Positions 10,963-20,981 of a DNA stretch of 64,000 nucleotides are shown here, one piece after another. The DNA is taken from the NCBI RefSeq assembly GCF_904849725.1, contig NC_058524.1, forward strand, positions 553,477,763-553,541,762, read 5' to 3'. Source of the stretch: Hordeum vulgare subsp. vulgare. Its lineage: Eukaryota; Streptophyta; Magnoliopsida; Poales; Poaceae. The translations under genes and the position numbers were made by a program. Below the pieces are notes generated by a model. The model had not been told where the DNA came from. It ran no database searches and worked only from the letters and a program-made list of their open reading frames with translations. The number at the start of each line of letters is the position of its first letter. Positions within the stretch are counted from its first letter, which is position 1.

Positions 10963-11843
10963 ATCTTCAGTTGCTGCTCAATGTAGATTCGACAGTGAAA
11001 TATTTAGTTGAAAAATGAGATAAAAAGTTAGCCATTTAAGATATGTTTCACAAACAGTCGGTATTAGAAAAGTGAATCAAATTGCCTTCATGGACATAGA
11101 ACAGGGTATAGCATAAACAGGGCAGTGAAAGCTGTCTGTGACCAAGATATAAATCTCACTGCTAAAACATGGCTTCCCTCCAGAGTTTCCACACCTTTTG
11201 TGCGAACAAAATATGGTCTGTTGACTGTTGTTCACTATGATGGAGATTATTTATGTTACCATTTTAATAACAGGAAGCTTGCACACTCTCTCTCAATTAT
11301 CATTGGTTGTCGAGCCAAGGGCAATTCAGAGTTTTAGGTTGTATCACGGGCTCATATGGCAGGTCCCACAAAAAAGACGTATCAAGGTTAGTAGCTGCTA
11401 CAACTGAAGCTATTATTCATGCAACTGCACGGTTTCTATTGTTTGTCTTGTAATGAAAATAATAGTGCCAAGGTCCTTCAAATTATCTGAGCTGAAAGTG
11501 TCTATTGTAGAAACTTGTTTGCTTGTAGCTATAATTTATTCCTATTGTTTGTCTGATCGTGAAACTACAATGCTGACAAGACCATAGTTGGCATTAACCA
11601 TTGTGGAAGTTTTTGTGCATGTAGCTATAAAAATATCATGATTGATTAGCTATTGTGGAAGCTTTTGTGCATGTAGCTACAACTGCTTCCTTACCTTATC
11701 TCAGTCTCTTGTCTTGAAATTAAGAAAAATCCCGAGGTTTTGAAAAAAGGTTCCCATATCGAAGATCTAATACAGTAGCAGGGGCTGATTCTTGGTGTTT
11801 GTTCTTGAACTAGCAAGAAGCCAAAATTTGAGAATGGCGCCAT
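10963..11843 (+). repeat. Duplicated non-coding segment, copy B
   Basis: Second direct copy of the segment at 9879-10712, diverged by many scattered substitutions (roughly 10 percent by eye) and carrying an extra ~65-bp block around 11131-11217 that A lacks. It ends directly before a decayed GH127 exon, whereas copy A is followed by unrelated sequence. The spacer 10713-10962 shows nothing recognisable. Confidence 0.85.
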
Positions 11844-11894
11844 GTATGGCATTCAGCGATCGTGGTACCTGTCGCACATGTACTGCGGGCAGGG

Positions 11895-12243
11895 TCGGAA
11901 GCCCTGTTCAACGCCGTGCCCGGGCTGGACGGGCTGCCCGGCTCGGTGTCCCTGGAGCTGGGCACCAGGCCAGGGTGCTTTGTGACGGCCCCCCAGCGGC
12001 GCAAGGGGCTACAGCGCCGGCGACAAGGCCCAGGTCGGCTGCCTGACCAGCTGCGGCAGCCGCAACACGGCGTTCCGGAAGGCGGTGAGCTTCACGCAGG
12101 CGGCGCCACTGCGGCGGTACCACCCGCTGAGCTTCATGGCGAAGGGCACGGAGAGGAGCTTCGTGCTGGAGCCGCTGCGGAGCCTCCAGGACGAGTTCTA
12201 CACCGTCTACTTCAACCTGTTCACCGCCGCCGCCGACAGCTGA
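11895..12243 (+). pseudogene. GH127 (DUF1680) last-exon remnant, frameshifted
   Basis: The first frame reads SEALFNAVPGLDGLPGSVSL and continues as ELGTRPGCFVTAP. A one-base shift near 12008 then moves to a second frame with YSAGDKAQVGC, PLRRYHPLSFMAKG and DEFYTVYFNL, ending at the stop at 12241-12243. This matches the C-terminal ~110 residues of the intact GH127 gene 5 kb downstream, with numerous substitutions. Everything upstream of this exon is missing. It is a remnant of a former tandem paralogue and not a recent copy, since 3' flanks of the two loci do not match. Confidence 0.9.
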
Positions 12244-13309
12244 AACGCGGCGCTGAACAACTGCCGATCCTCCATGTGACTATGTGAGACTGGGAGGGCA
12301 GACAGACCAAAGCTTCAGAGAGTGGCGGCAGTCTGGCTCTGGCAGTGACAGAGACACATGCGCTACGGCTACACAATTACTACCGGTACCGTTGGAGTAG
12401 TATCTCCCATCACCAAAACATGAAAACAATAGTAATGCTGTTGTGTTGCATGTTCCTTGAGTGAAAACAGTGCTCTTGCATCTTGATGTGCGATAGAGAG
12501 AGAGAGAGAGAGGGAGCCCGATGTGGTTGAGATTTCTAGAGGTTGGTTAAGATCTCGATCAATGCGCCTCACTTGCATACATTCATGTGTGTGTGTGACA
12601 TAAATGTCGTCCAGTTAGGTACATATATATCATATATGGTAGCATTATTGTTCATGTGGACGTGTGGTACAATACAATCCTCGATATATAGGCACATAGT
12701 AGTATAGCGTACCGTGATGCACACAGTGTGTTGTGGTCACGAGACGAGAGCTTTTGGCCGCCCAAGCAAGAATCTTCAACCCCCAACCACAGATAAAGAA
12801 GAGAAGGAAGTAAAAACGCCGGCCATCACATTCAAAATCGTTTTCTACCGCGGGCTGAGCTAGCTTGCCTTGTACTGGTGCGCCGCTACTTACATCACGG
12901 GAATGCAACGTGACAAAGGGGACGCAATGTGACAAGGCGCCGTGTGTGCATCACGTGATGGATCGCCGAGTAAACGATAAGCCAGCCAGCCAGCCGAGGC
13001 CTCGTATACTCCTCCTCCTCCTGCAGTGTTTGACTGTGCGTCGTCCGTCCGCTCGTTACTTCCTTCGTTTGTTTCGTATATCGTATAATAAAGCAGCACA
13101 ATAAATTTCTTCTTGTCTCGAGACTTAAACGCTGTCCTTTTCCTGTGGACTGTGGTCACGCTCGCACGGGCGCCGGCGATAAAAGCTTCCGAGGTTTCCG
13201 CCCACAGCCACACCGCCGCTCCATCCGATCCGTTTGCGTGTTTTGGGAGTGGTTGCGGAGTGGAGTGGAGTGGTGGTCGCTGAGCCAGGGGGGGTGCCTT
13301 ATCTTGGCA
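12244..13309 (+). other. Intergenic region and promoter of the GH127 gene
   Basis: No gene is seen. It contains an (AG)9 microsatellite at 12495-12512, a TG-rich run near 12585-12597 and an AT-rich TATATATCATATATGG patch near 12625. The 3' part becomes GC-rich toward the GH127 start codon. The long minus-strand frame at 12890-13858 is a low-complexity shadow of the first exon. Confidence 0.5.
13084..13092 (+). promoter_or_regulatory. Candidate TATA box of the GH127 gene
   Basis: TATAATAAA lies 218 bp before the ATG, in a locally AT-rich patch. It would give a 5' UTR of about 185 bases. Only the motif supports it. Confidence 0.3.
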
Positions 13310-16300
13310 ATGGCCCCGGCGCCGCCGTTGGTGATGGCGACGGCGACGGCATTGGTGCTGTTGTTGTCGTCCGTGGCGGTGATGGCGAAGGAGTGCACGA
13401 ACGTGCCGACGCAGCTGTCGTCGCACACGGTGCGGGCGCGGCTGCAGAACACGCCGGGGGCGGAGGAGTGGCGGTGGCGGGAGCTGTTCCACGACCACCT
13501 CAACCCCACCGACGAGTCCGCGTGGATGGACCTCCTCCCCCTGAGCGCCGGCAGCAGCGCCGCCGAGGAGTTCGACTGGGCGATGCTGTACCGGACGCTC
13601 AAGGGCGGCGTCGGCTCGTCGGAGCCGGGCGCCGGAGCGTCGTCGTCGTCGTCGTTCCTGGAGGAGGCGTCGCTGCACGACGTGCGGCTGGACGCCGGCG
13701 ACGAGGTGTACGGGCGCGCGCAGCAGACCAACCTCGAGTACCTGCTGCTCCTGGACGTGGACCGGCTGGTGTGGAGCTTCCGGAGGCAGGCCGGGCTGCC
13801 GGCGCCCGGGGCGCCCTACGGCGGCTGGGAGGGCGCCGACGTCGAGCTCCGGGGCCACTTCGTCGGTACGTTACGCGCATCACATAACTAACCCAACCGT
13901 AGCCAGTGCATTATCCTATCAAATTCTAGTGTATGCGGTTCACGCTCGCCATTCGTGGAGGTCGTGGGAAAATTAACCCGTTCTTTGTAGAATTCCCATG
14001 AGACTCCTGCGCTGGCTCTCGTAAAGCAGATGTTCCCTAACTACCGTGCATGATTGTTTGGGTTGGATTGGATGGAGGACGAGGCTGTTGATGGTTCCGG
14101 CCTGTATATCATCAGATGGGCCGTGGGGTTCAGGGTTGGATAGAGTTTTGGCCCACGAAGAGAAGAGATCGGCTGGCTTTTCTACTAACCACAATTCTTC
14201 GATGGCAACATTTGCGGAGTGTCTTTGTTTGCTTATCAATTTATTAGGCTTTTTTATTTGTTTGGATGGTTCTGGAATCTATTAATGTTGGAGCCAACTT
14301 GCTTAATGTAGCTTTTTTTTTACATTAGTCGAAGTCAGACACGATTCTTTTATAATTAACTGAAACCATAGACGTCTTTTAGCTGAAAACACAGTAGTTT
14401 TTTTTCGGGTAAATAGTACATGATTGTAGCTAGACTAACATTTTCACTTGGTGATTGTAGAGGAAAAATAATTCTTTCACGGGGTGAAATTGGGTTCAAA
14501 CAAGGCATATCATGGTTGTATACTTCCTCCGTTCAAATTATTAATTTTTAAAATGTCAATTAAGAACATAAAGAATATAGCATAAAAATAAAAATCAGCC
14601 CAGGATTTTCTAAAACTAAATTGGCCAAGGATTTTTTAAAAGTTTAAAAAAAAATCCACGAAAGTAGTACAATAAATAATAATCGAGCCAAATGGAGCGG
14701 CAATTCACGTCGCATACACTGCAATGCAGGGCACTACCTGAGCGCGGCGGCCAAGATGTGGGCGAGCACGCACAACGGCACGCTCGCCGGCAAGATGTCC
14801 GCCGTGGTGGACGCCCTCCACGCGTGCCAGCAGGCGCCGGCCAACGGTGGCGCCGGCTACCTCTCCGCCTTCCCCGCCGAGTTCTTCGACCGCTTCGAGG
14901 CCATCAAGCCCGTCTGGGCTCCATACTACACCATCCACAAGGTACACCCTCTCATCTGCCATCTCTCTTCCAAAACTGTAGTGGGTGAGCTCTGAGACTG
15001 AAGACTGAACGTTTCTTCCTGGCGACCGGGGGGCAGATCATGCAGGGCCTTCTGGACCAATACACGGTGGCCGGCAACGGCAAGGCGCTGGCCATGGTGG
15101 TCGCCATGGCAGGCTACTTCGGCGAGCGCGTGAGGAGCGTGATACATCGGCACAGCATCGAGCGGCACTGGACGTCCCTCAACGAGGAGACCGGTGGCAT
15201 GAACGACGTGCTCTACCAGCTCTACGCCATCACGGTTCCTGCCACCATCACCATCTCTTGTGCTACGTGTGTTCATGGCTTCATGCTGCCTCTGACTCTG
15301 ATGCTGACACGTTCTGTTCCGTTTGCCAGAATGATCAGCGGCACCTGGTGCTCGCCCATCTCTTCGACAAGCCGTGCTTCCTGGGATTGCTTGCAGTTCA
15401 GGTCTGATCAGCTTCCTTTTGCCCTGGGTGGCTTTCTGATTATCTGATGCTTGCTCTGCATTTTGTTCATGGTTTACTAAACACACTCGACTCGAAGCAA
15501 TAGCATGAGCTACATGTTCTGAATGGTGTGCCTTCTTCCCGTTTCCTATCCAGGCTGACAGTCTTTCGGATTTCCACGCCAACACGCATATTCCGATCGT
15601 CGTCGGCGGGCAAATGAGATACGAGGTTACCGGTGATCCTCTCTACAAGGTAAAAGTTGCTCCAAGTCTACATTTTCTGGAGTTTTAAGTGTGAATTTGT
15701 TTCAGCATGAGTTGATCCGGGTGACAGTGAGACTGACAGTAACATTCGTGAAACAGGAAATTGCAACATTCTTCATGAACGTAGTGAACTCTTCCCACAG
15801 CTACGCAACCGGTGGCACGTCCGTCAGTGAATTCTGGTAACGGATTTCTAGAATGATGGCAGAAGTTTACAACGTGCCTTCTGTCAGGAGTTCCATTTTT
15901 GAAATGCTTTTGCCAGGTTCGATCCGAAGCGTTTGGCCGAGACTCTGACCACCGAGAACGAGGAATCCTGCACTACATACAACATGCTAAAGGTGATCTA
16001 CACCATCATCATCTTCTGATCACCAAAATAACTCACCATCCCAAGAATCTCTGTGCTAAAGAAATTCTGCAGGTATGTCGCCACCTCTTCAGATGGACGA
16101 AAGAGATCGCGTACGCGGACTACTACGAGCGCGCGCTGATAAACGGCGTCCTGAGCATCCAGAGAGGGAGGGACCCCGGCGTCATGATCTACATGCTGCC
16201 CCAGGGCCCAGGAAGATCGAAGGCACTGAGCTACCATGGCTGGGGAACGCAGTATGATTCGTTCTGGTGCTGCTATGGGACTGGTAAGTGGCAGGCAGAT

Positions 16301-17746
16301 CTCTAGGTTTCAGAACTGGCAACGGAGATGACACTGAATTGTTGTCTGGCCTGTTATCTGCAGGGATAGAGTCATTTTCCAAGCTTGGGGACTCGATCTA
16401 CTTTGAAGAGAAAGGCGGCAAACCGGCGCTATATCTCGTTCAGTACATACCGAGCACGTTCAACTGGAGATCTGTGGGTCTTACCGTCACTCAGACACTT
16501 AAGCCCCTCAGCTCATCTGACCAGAATCTTCAGGTTTCGCTCTCCATATCTGCAAAGGTAAAGCAAAAAGACTTTTTCCATGATGATTCGCTGGAAAGGA
16601 TAAGGGTTTAGTCAATTTGCTTTATGCCGTGCAGACGAACGGCCAGTACGCGACGGTGAATGTGAGAATTCCGTCGTGGGCATCTTCGAATGGCGCGAAA
16701 GCAACGTTGAATGGCAAAGATCTGACAATGGCATCTCCAGGTATGTTTTTCACAGGCCAGAAAGGTTTGGCAAATGTTGGATGAAACAGTGGCTTGATTG
16801 TTCTAGCTCGATCTTTGATTTATCAGGAACTTTTCTCTCGGTCACGAAGCAGTGGGGTGGTGGTGATCACCTGGCACTCCAGCTGCCTATTAGACTGAGG
16901 ACAGAAGCTATAAAAGGTCTGAAGTCTTTCACTTTTTTTTTCTTAACTGTATATCAATGTATTTCTAGAGTGAACTTATCAAACTCACTATTACAAACTC
17001 CAGATGATCGGCCGGAGTATGCATCTCTCCAAGCAGTCCTCTTCGGGCCCTTCCTCCTCGCCGGCCTCACCACCGGAGACTGGGACGCCAAGACCGGCGG
17101 CGGCGCCATCTCGGAATGGATCACCGCTATCCCGGCAACGTACAACTCCCAGCTGGTGACGCTGACGCAGGAATCCGGCAACAGCACCTTGGTCCTGTCC
17201 CTCCTGTCGACCGCGAAAGCCACCTCCCTGACGATGCAGCCGCGGCCCGAGGGCGGCGGGACCGACGCCGCCGTGCACGCCACGTTCCGTCTGGTCACCC
17301 AGGGGCAGGGCACCCCGCCGATGGGCGAGCGGCGCCACGCCACCAACGCCACGGCGGCGCTCGCCTCGGCGGTGATCGAGCCGTTCGACATGCCGGGAAT
17401 GGCGGTCACCAACAGCCTGACGCTGTCGGCGGAGAAGGGCCCGAGCTCTCTGTTCAACGTCGTCCCCGGGCTTGACGGGCAGCCCGGGTCGGTGTCCCTC
17501 GAGCTCGGGGCCAGGCCGGGGTGCTTCCTTGTCACCGCCGGCGCGAAGGCGAATGTTCAGGTCGGCTGCGGCGGCGGCGGCACGGGGTTTTCCCGGCAGG
17601 CGGCGAGCTTCGCGCGGGCTGAGCCGCTGCGGCGGTACCATCCGATCAGCTTCGCCGCAAAGGGGGCGCGGAGGAGCTTCCTCCTGGAGCCATTGTTCAC
17701 GCTGAGGGACGAGTTCTACACCGTCTACTTCAACCTCGGCACCTGA
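13310..17746 (+). CDS. GH127 (DUF1680) beta-L-arabinofuranosidase-family protein, 12 exons
   Basis: Exons 13310-13865, 14730-14941, 15037-15234, 15330-15401, 15554-15649, 15757-15836, 15917-15992, 16073-16283, 16364-16557, 16635-16740, 16827-16916 and 17004-17746 join through GT-AG introns into 877 residues without a stop. The first ~27 residues form a hydrophobic signal peptide, so the protein is probably secreted or vacuolar. Family landmarks are GHYLSAAAKMWAST, YTIHK, GGMNDVLY, EESCTTYN, GWGTQYDSFWCCYGTG and RYHPISF. The zinc/nucleophile set of bacterial HypBA1 (Glu-x-Cys and Cys-Cys) is present as Glu421, Cys423, Cys496 and Cys497. Bacterial members release L-arabinofuranose from glycans; the plant substrate, perhaps arabinosylated wall proteins, is inferred. 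The ATG at 13310 was preferred to one at 13145 because it places the signal peptide at the N-terminus. Confidence 0.95.
14523..14700. mobile_element. Degenerate Stowaway-like MITE in GH127 intron 1
   Basis: CTTCCTCCGTTCAAATTATT at the left resembles the Stowaway terminal consensus (CTCCCTCCGTTC). The right end reads, in reverse complement, GCCGCTCCATTTGGCTCG, a decayed partner. TA precedes the left end but no clear TA is left at the right. The interior is very AT-rich and non-coding. It ends about 30 bp before the exon 2 acceptor. Confidence 0.5.
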
Positions 17747-18499
17747 CAGATGAACTAGTCCAGTCCGGTGTGTCTACCGAATAATACAGTAGAAGGAAAC
17801 TGAAAAATTCAGTTGTTCCATTCTTTTGTCTGAACGGATAAGAATCTTCTGATTCTGGGAATGAAGTTTTGGCAGGCGCAAAAAATATCAAAAAGATGGT
17901 GTCAAATGCATCATATTCATGTCACGACGTAGAATACGTTATCTCAGGGAAGCTTCACCAGAATTCCAGAAACCCTGGTACACGCTGGTGACAGCGATGA
18001 GCCCGCCGAAACATTCAATGGCAGATCCAAGAGCAAAAGCAAGAGGGAGGGAGACCATGCCGCCAACGTAGAACGAAAAACAATGCGCATAGAGCAGTAG
18101 AATCTGGGCAAGAAATTGTGCGCATAGAGCAGTAGAATCTGGGCAAGAAATTGTGCGTAGAAAAGAAATTGTGCGTAGAAAGCAGAGCATGGTGAGCATG
18201 ATCGTAGAAGACAAACGGGCAAAGACGACGCAGCGGACGACTGCAGGTAGAAACCCACCCCAGCGGCCAAACGCAGACCGCCACCACCGCATTTCGTCCT
18301 GGTCATACAAGACGAGCATGACATGCCAGAATTCTATTCTCTCGATATCAGACACCATCTCACAACCAGCCTCCGAGCAGAATTCCACCAACATCTCACC
18401 TGACACAGAACTACTATCTTCTGGTGGATATCAGGAAGATCAGCAACCATTGACAAGGGCGAATGACCATGGGGTACCATAATAACAGACGACGACGCT
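17747..18499. other. Convergent intergenic region between GH127 and SAP genes
   Basis: It holds the GH127 3' UTR (AATAATACAG near 17780 is a possible poly(A) signal) and, further right, a tandem repeat. A 155-residue minus-strand frame at 17939-18406 is hydrophobic near its C-terminus, but the tandem repeat lies inside it and I recognise no domain, so I do not call it a gene. Confidence 0.45.
18086..18173 (+). repeat. 35-bp tandem repeat, two perfect copies plus a partial
   Basis: The unit beginning CGCATAGAGCAGTAGAATCT occurs at 18086-18120 and 18121-18155 with no difference. A shortened 18-bp derivative (CGTAGAAAAGAAATTGTG) follows at 18156-18173. Perfect identity points to recent slippage or unequal exchange. 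Confidence 0.95.
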
Positions 18500-18848
18500 T
18501 ACTCGATACCATTACTTACCGGTTGCGACTGTAAGACAGACAGACAAACAGACGGACACCAGGAGGAAACAGCAGTACATTACAGAGTGCTAGCCAAAAT
18601 GCGAAAGCCACAATACCATTACCGTTCCGCCGCGCAGAGAGACGACCATAAATAAAGCTTACACAACATAGCCAACAAGGAGACCGTTCGGACCTGGGGC
18701 TGCCGCCGAGGCGCGTGTGCCGTGCATCACGATTGCCCAACAACTAAGATTGCAGAAGCCAGCATGATGAAAGGATAATGCAGCAAAGACGCACGATGAC
18801 GAGGTAGCGCAGATTGATTTTGGGACCTTCTGTTTTGCCGACCCTTTC
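18500..18848 (-). other. Probable 3' UTR of the SAP gene
   Basis: Minus-strand sequence after the stop codon, non-coding and of moderate GC. Its length is typical for cereal SAP transcripts; the poly(A) site itself cannot be placed. Confidence 0.45.
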
Positions 18849-19358
18849 CTAGATCTTGTCGAGCTTCTCCGCCTTCACCACCGGGTTGGCCTTGGCGATG
18901 GCGTCCATGGCCGCAGCGCGGTAGTCGAACTTGCACTCGTGCTTGTCCGAGTAGCGGTGCGTCGCGCAGTAGAGGTTCCCGCACCGGCAGTTGAATCCGG
19001 TGAGCCCGACCCTCTTTCTGCAGGTGCTGCACCGGCTTGGGCCTTTGGGGTTCTCCATGGCCGCCTCGCTGGGACCAGCGATGTCAGCAGGCTGTGCGGT
19101 GATCAGCGTCTTCGCTTGAACGTGAGCAACTGCGACCGCTGTGCTGCCAGCAGCAAGGTGCTCTTTCACCGCATCGCCACCGTTGACGATGCTGTCAAAA
19201 GAGGAGGCGGCCAGCTTGGCCTGCTCCTGCTTCATTGCCATCTCCTTGTGGCACTTGGAGCACATGTTCATGGTCGCCGCGCTGCCAAAGAAGCCGCAGT
19301 TATTGACGCAAAGGATCGGACCCTCCCGTGACTGGCAGCCCGTCTCCTTGTGCTCCAT
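18849..19358 (-). CDS. SAP8: A20/AN1 zinc-finger stress-associated protein (SAP8-like)
   Basis: The frame gives 169 residues, uninterrupted. An A20 finger has Cys17, Cys21, Cys33 and Cys36 ([20 protein letters not shown]). A variable linker follows, then an AN1 finger with Cys110, Cys113, Cys124, Cys126, Cys131, His134, His140 and Cys142. The C-terminus, [14 protein letters not shown], and the N-terminus, MEHKE, match rice SAP8 as I remember it (171 residues). Plant SAPs bind ubiquitin through A20 and some act as E3 ligases or redox-responsive regulators; rice SAP8 is induced by several stresses and improves salt, cold and drought tolerance when overexpressed. The coding part is intronless, usual for the family. 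The gene is convergent with the GH127 gene about 1.1 kb away. Confidence 0.96.
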   Translation of the reverse strand: MEHKETGCQSREGPILCVNNCGFFGSAATMNMCSKCHKEMAMKQEQAKLAASSFDSIVNGGDAVKEHLAAGSTAVAVAHVQAKTLITAQPADIAGPSEAAMENPKGPSRCSTCRKRVGLTGFNCRCGNLYCATHRYSDKHECKFDYRAAAMDAIAKANPVVKAEKLDKI

Positions 19359-19374
19359 GGCTTTGGTTAATTAA

Positions 19375-20331
19375 CTACAAACCAGACACAACACGGTCAA
19401 CACAACAAAACCCACAAGGGCTATGATAAACAGCAAGGCACAAACTGTAAGTATTTTCGAACAATCACTGCGGCTTTAACAATTTAGAGATGAACATGGC
19501 ATAATCTTCAAACATACAGTATGTTTTAGCCTACTGAATCCAACTCTGGTAAAGCAAGGTGCTCTACGAAGCATCTTACAAAAGGATAGTGGTGGCTGCT
19601 TGGTCAAACACAGAGCTGAAGGCACCAGCACTAAACGATGCAACCTGCCTGGCTTATAATTAGCCAACAGCGGCCTAATCACCTACCGGCATCGGAGCAG
19701 AGCAGGGGAAATTTAATTCTAAAGAAAGGCCCCGACTTTACGCCGCTTTACGCAACAGCGGCAACAAATCCGTAAAGTAGCAAACCGTATCCGCGCACTA
19801 ACTTTTGCGAAAGCGGCCGCATCAACAACCGGCCGCGGCAACAAACACACCGGACGGATACGTGTAAAGGAGGCCGGCCGCCTTTACTGCATCGGAGCGC
19901 CGAATTTGGCCGTGGCTCGTCGCGGTTCTGCCGAATTGAACGTCGAGCCAACAAATCGGTACCCGGCCGGTGGCTTCTGGTGCGGCCGGAGGAATCGACG
20001 GCCAGAGGAAAATCAGGGATTTTTGACCAAGAGGAATAAATAAAAGCACAGAGGCTATGGCAGAACTTCCTAGGGAAGACAGATGATTATCACCGGGAAC
20101 GGAGGGTCGGCGAGCCACGAACCTGATAGGAGGAAGCCCTCGTCGCGATTCCTCTCCGGCGATCCCTGCACACGGACCCAACAACAAGAAATCATCAGCG
20201 ACGGAAAAGCTCCGGCGGAAAAGAACGAGCCCGGATCGGCGGAGCCGGAGCCCTAAATCTGGAGGCGGATCCGGGGGGAGAGGTCGACCCGCGGTGGAAT
20301 CCGGGGGGAGGGGAGGGGAGGGGGTACTAAC
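19375..20331 (-). other. Predicted 5'-UTR intron of the SAP gene
   Basis: On the minus strand an acceptor GTTTGTAG sits 16 bases before the ATG (AG at 19376-19375), preceded by a T/G-rich tract. A donor AGG/GTTAGT can be placed at 20331, in the GC-rich leader. Many plant SAP genes have one intron in the 5' UTR. The acceptor is good; the donor is one of several candidates (another is near 20130). Confidence 0.45.
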
Positions 20332-20460
20332 CCTAGGAGGGGGAGGACGAGGAGGCGAGGGGAGAGGAATCGCGAGGAATTCGGTGGGCTTCGAAATGGG
20401 GGCGAAACGTGGGGAGGTGGGCGGAGGGATAAAAGGGAGGAGAGGGGGGCAGCGGGGGAA
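20332..20460 (-). promoter_or_regulatory. Predicted SAP first exon (non-coding) and core promoter region
   Basis: A CT-rich minus-strand stretch (CCTCTCCCCTCGCCTCCTCG-like) typical of a cereal 5' UTR. No TATA box in the minus orientation is convincing. The transcription start is not determined. Confidence 0.35.
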
Positions 20461-20842
20461 TGACGGGGGTGCCCCTCCAGGGGCCCCGCGCCGATATTTT
20501 TTTTCTCTCATTCTGCGGCGGTCCCCGCCGTTGGATTGGATTGGCTTGCCGCCTGGAGCTTTTCCGATCGTACTTGCTTTCTGAGATTTTTTTTTCTTCT
20601 TCTTCTTTGGAGCGGCACCCCTGGTTCCTGCATTGTTTCCATCGAGCGTGTAGGATCCCCTTTTTTCTCTAGTTTGCCGATGACTTGTCGCTCGGTTAAC
20701 AAGGAAAGGGCGATGCGTAAGAGCGTCTCTAGCAACTCCTCTAAAAGGATGCATCCGACGAAATAATCATCAGTTTGTAAAACAATGATGTATTTTTCAC
20801 TCTGAATAGATCGCGCAAAAGGGAGGAGAGAGGGAATTCTGT
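20461..20842 (-). promoter_or_regulatory. SAP upstream region between leader and LINE
   Basis: About 380 bp of GC-rich then AT-rich sequence separate the predicted SAP leader from the 3' end of a LINE. No gene or known element is visible. The 310-residue minus frame at 19822-20754 is low-complexity leader/intron sequence. Confidence 0.35.
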
Positions 20843-20981
20843 AATTTTATTTTATTTTTGCGGGTGAAACTTTGTATTACTCAAGTGGATAAACCACAGT
20901 CTGCCTTACAAAGTTCAATAGTTTCTCATAAATCAGAGTTGAGCCAAACTACTGTTCTACACCTTATTCTAGCATACTTTG

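Noticed and set aside
13145..13309. Upstream in-frame ATG of the GH127 gene
   Set aside because: It would add 55 residues unlike the family and bury the signal peptide; 13310 fits better.
12890..13858. 322-residue minus-strand frame
   Set aside because: Antisense shadow of the GC-rich first exon and promoter of the GH127 gene; composition is Arg/Pro/His-rich without domains.
17939..18406. 155-residue minus-strand frame with a hydrophobic C-terminal part
   Set aside because: A perfect 35-bp tandem repeat lies inside it, other minus frames overlap it with equal length, and no domain is recognisable. Coding potential is not supported.
19822..20754. 310-residue minus-strand frame
   Set aside because: Pro/Arg/Ser-rich translation of the CT-rich leader and intron region upstream of the SAP gene; low complexity, no domain.
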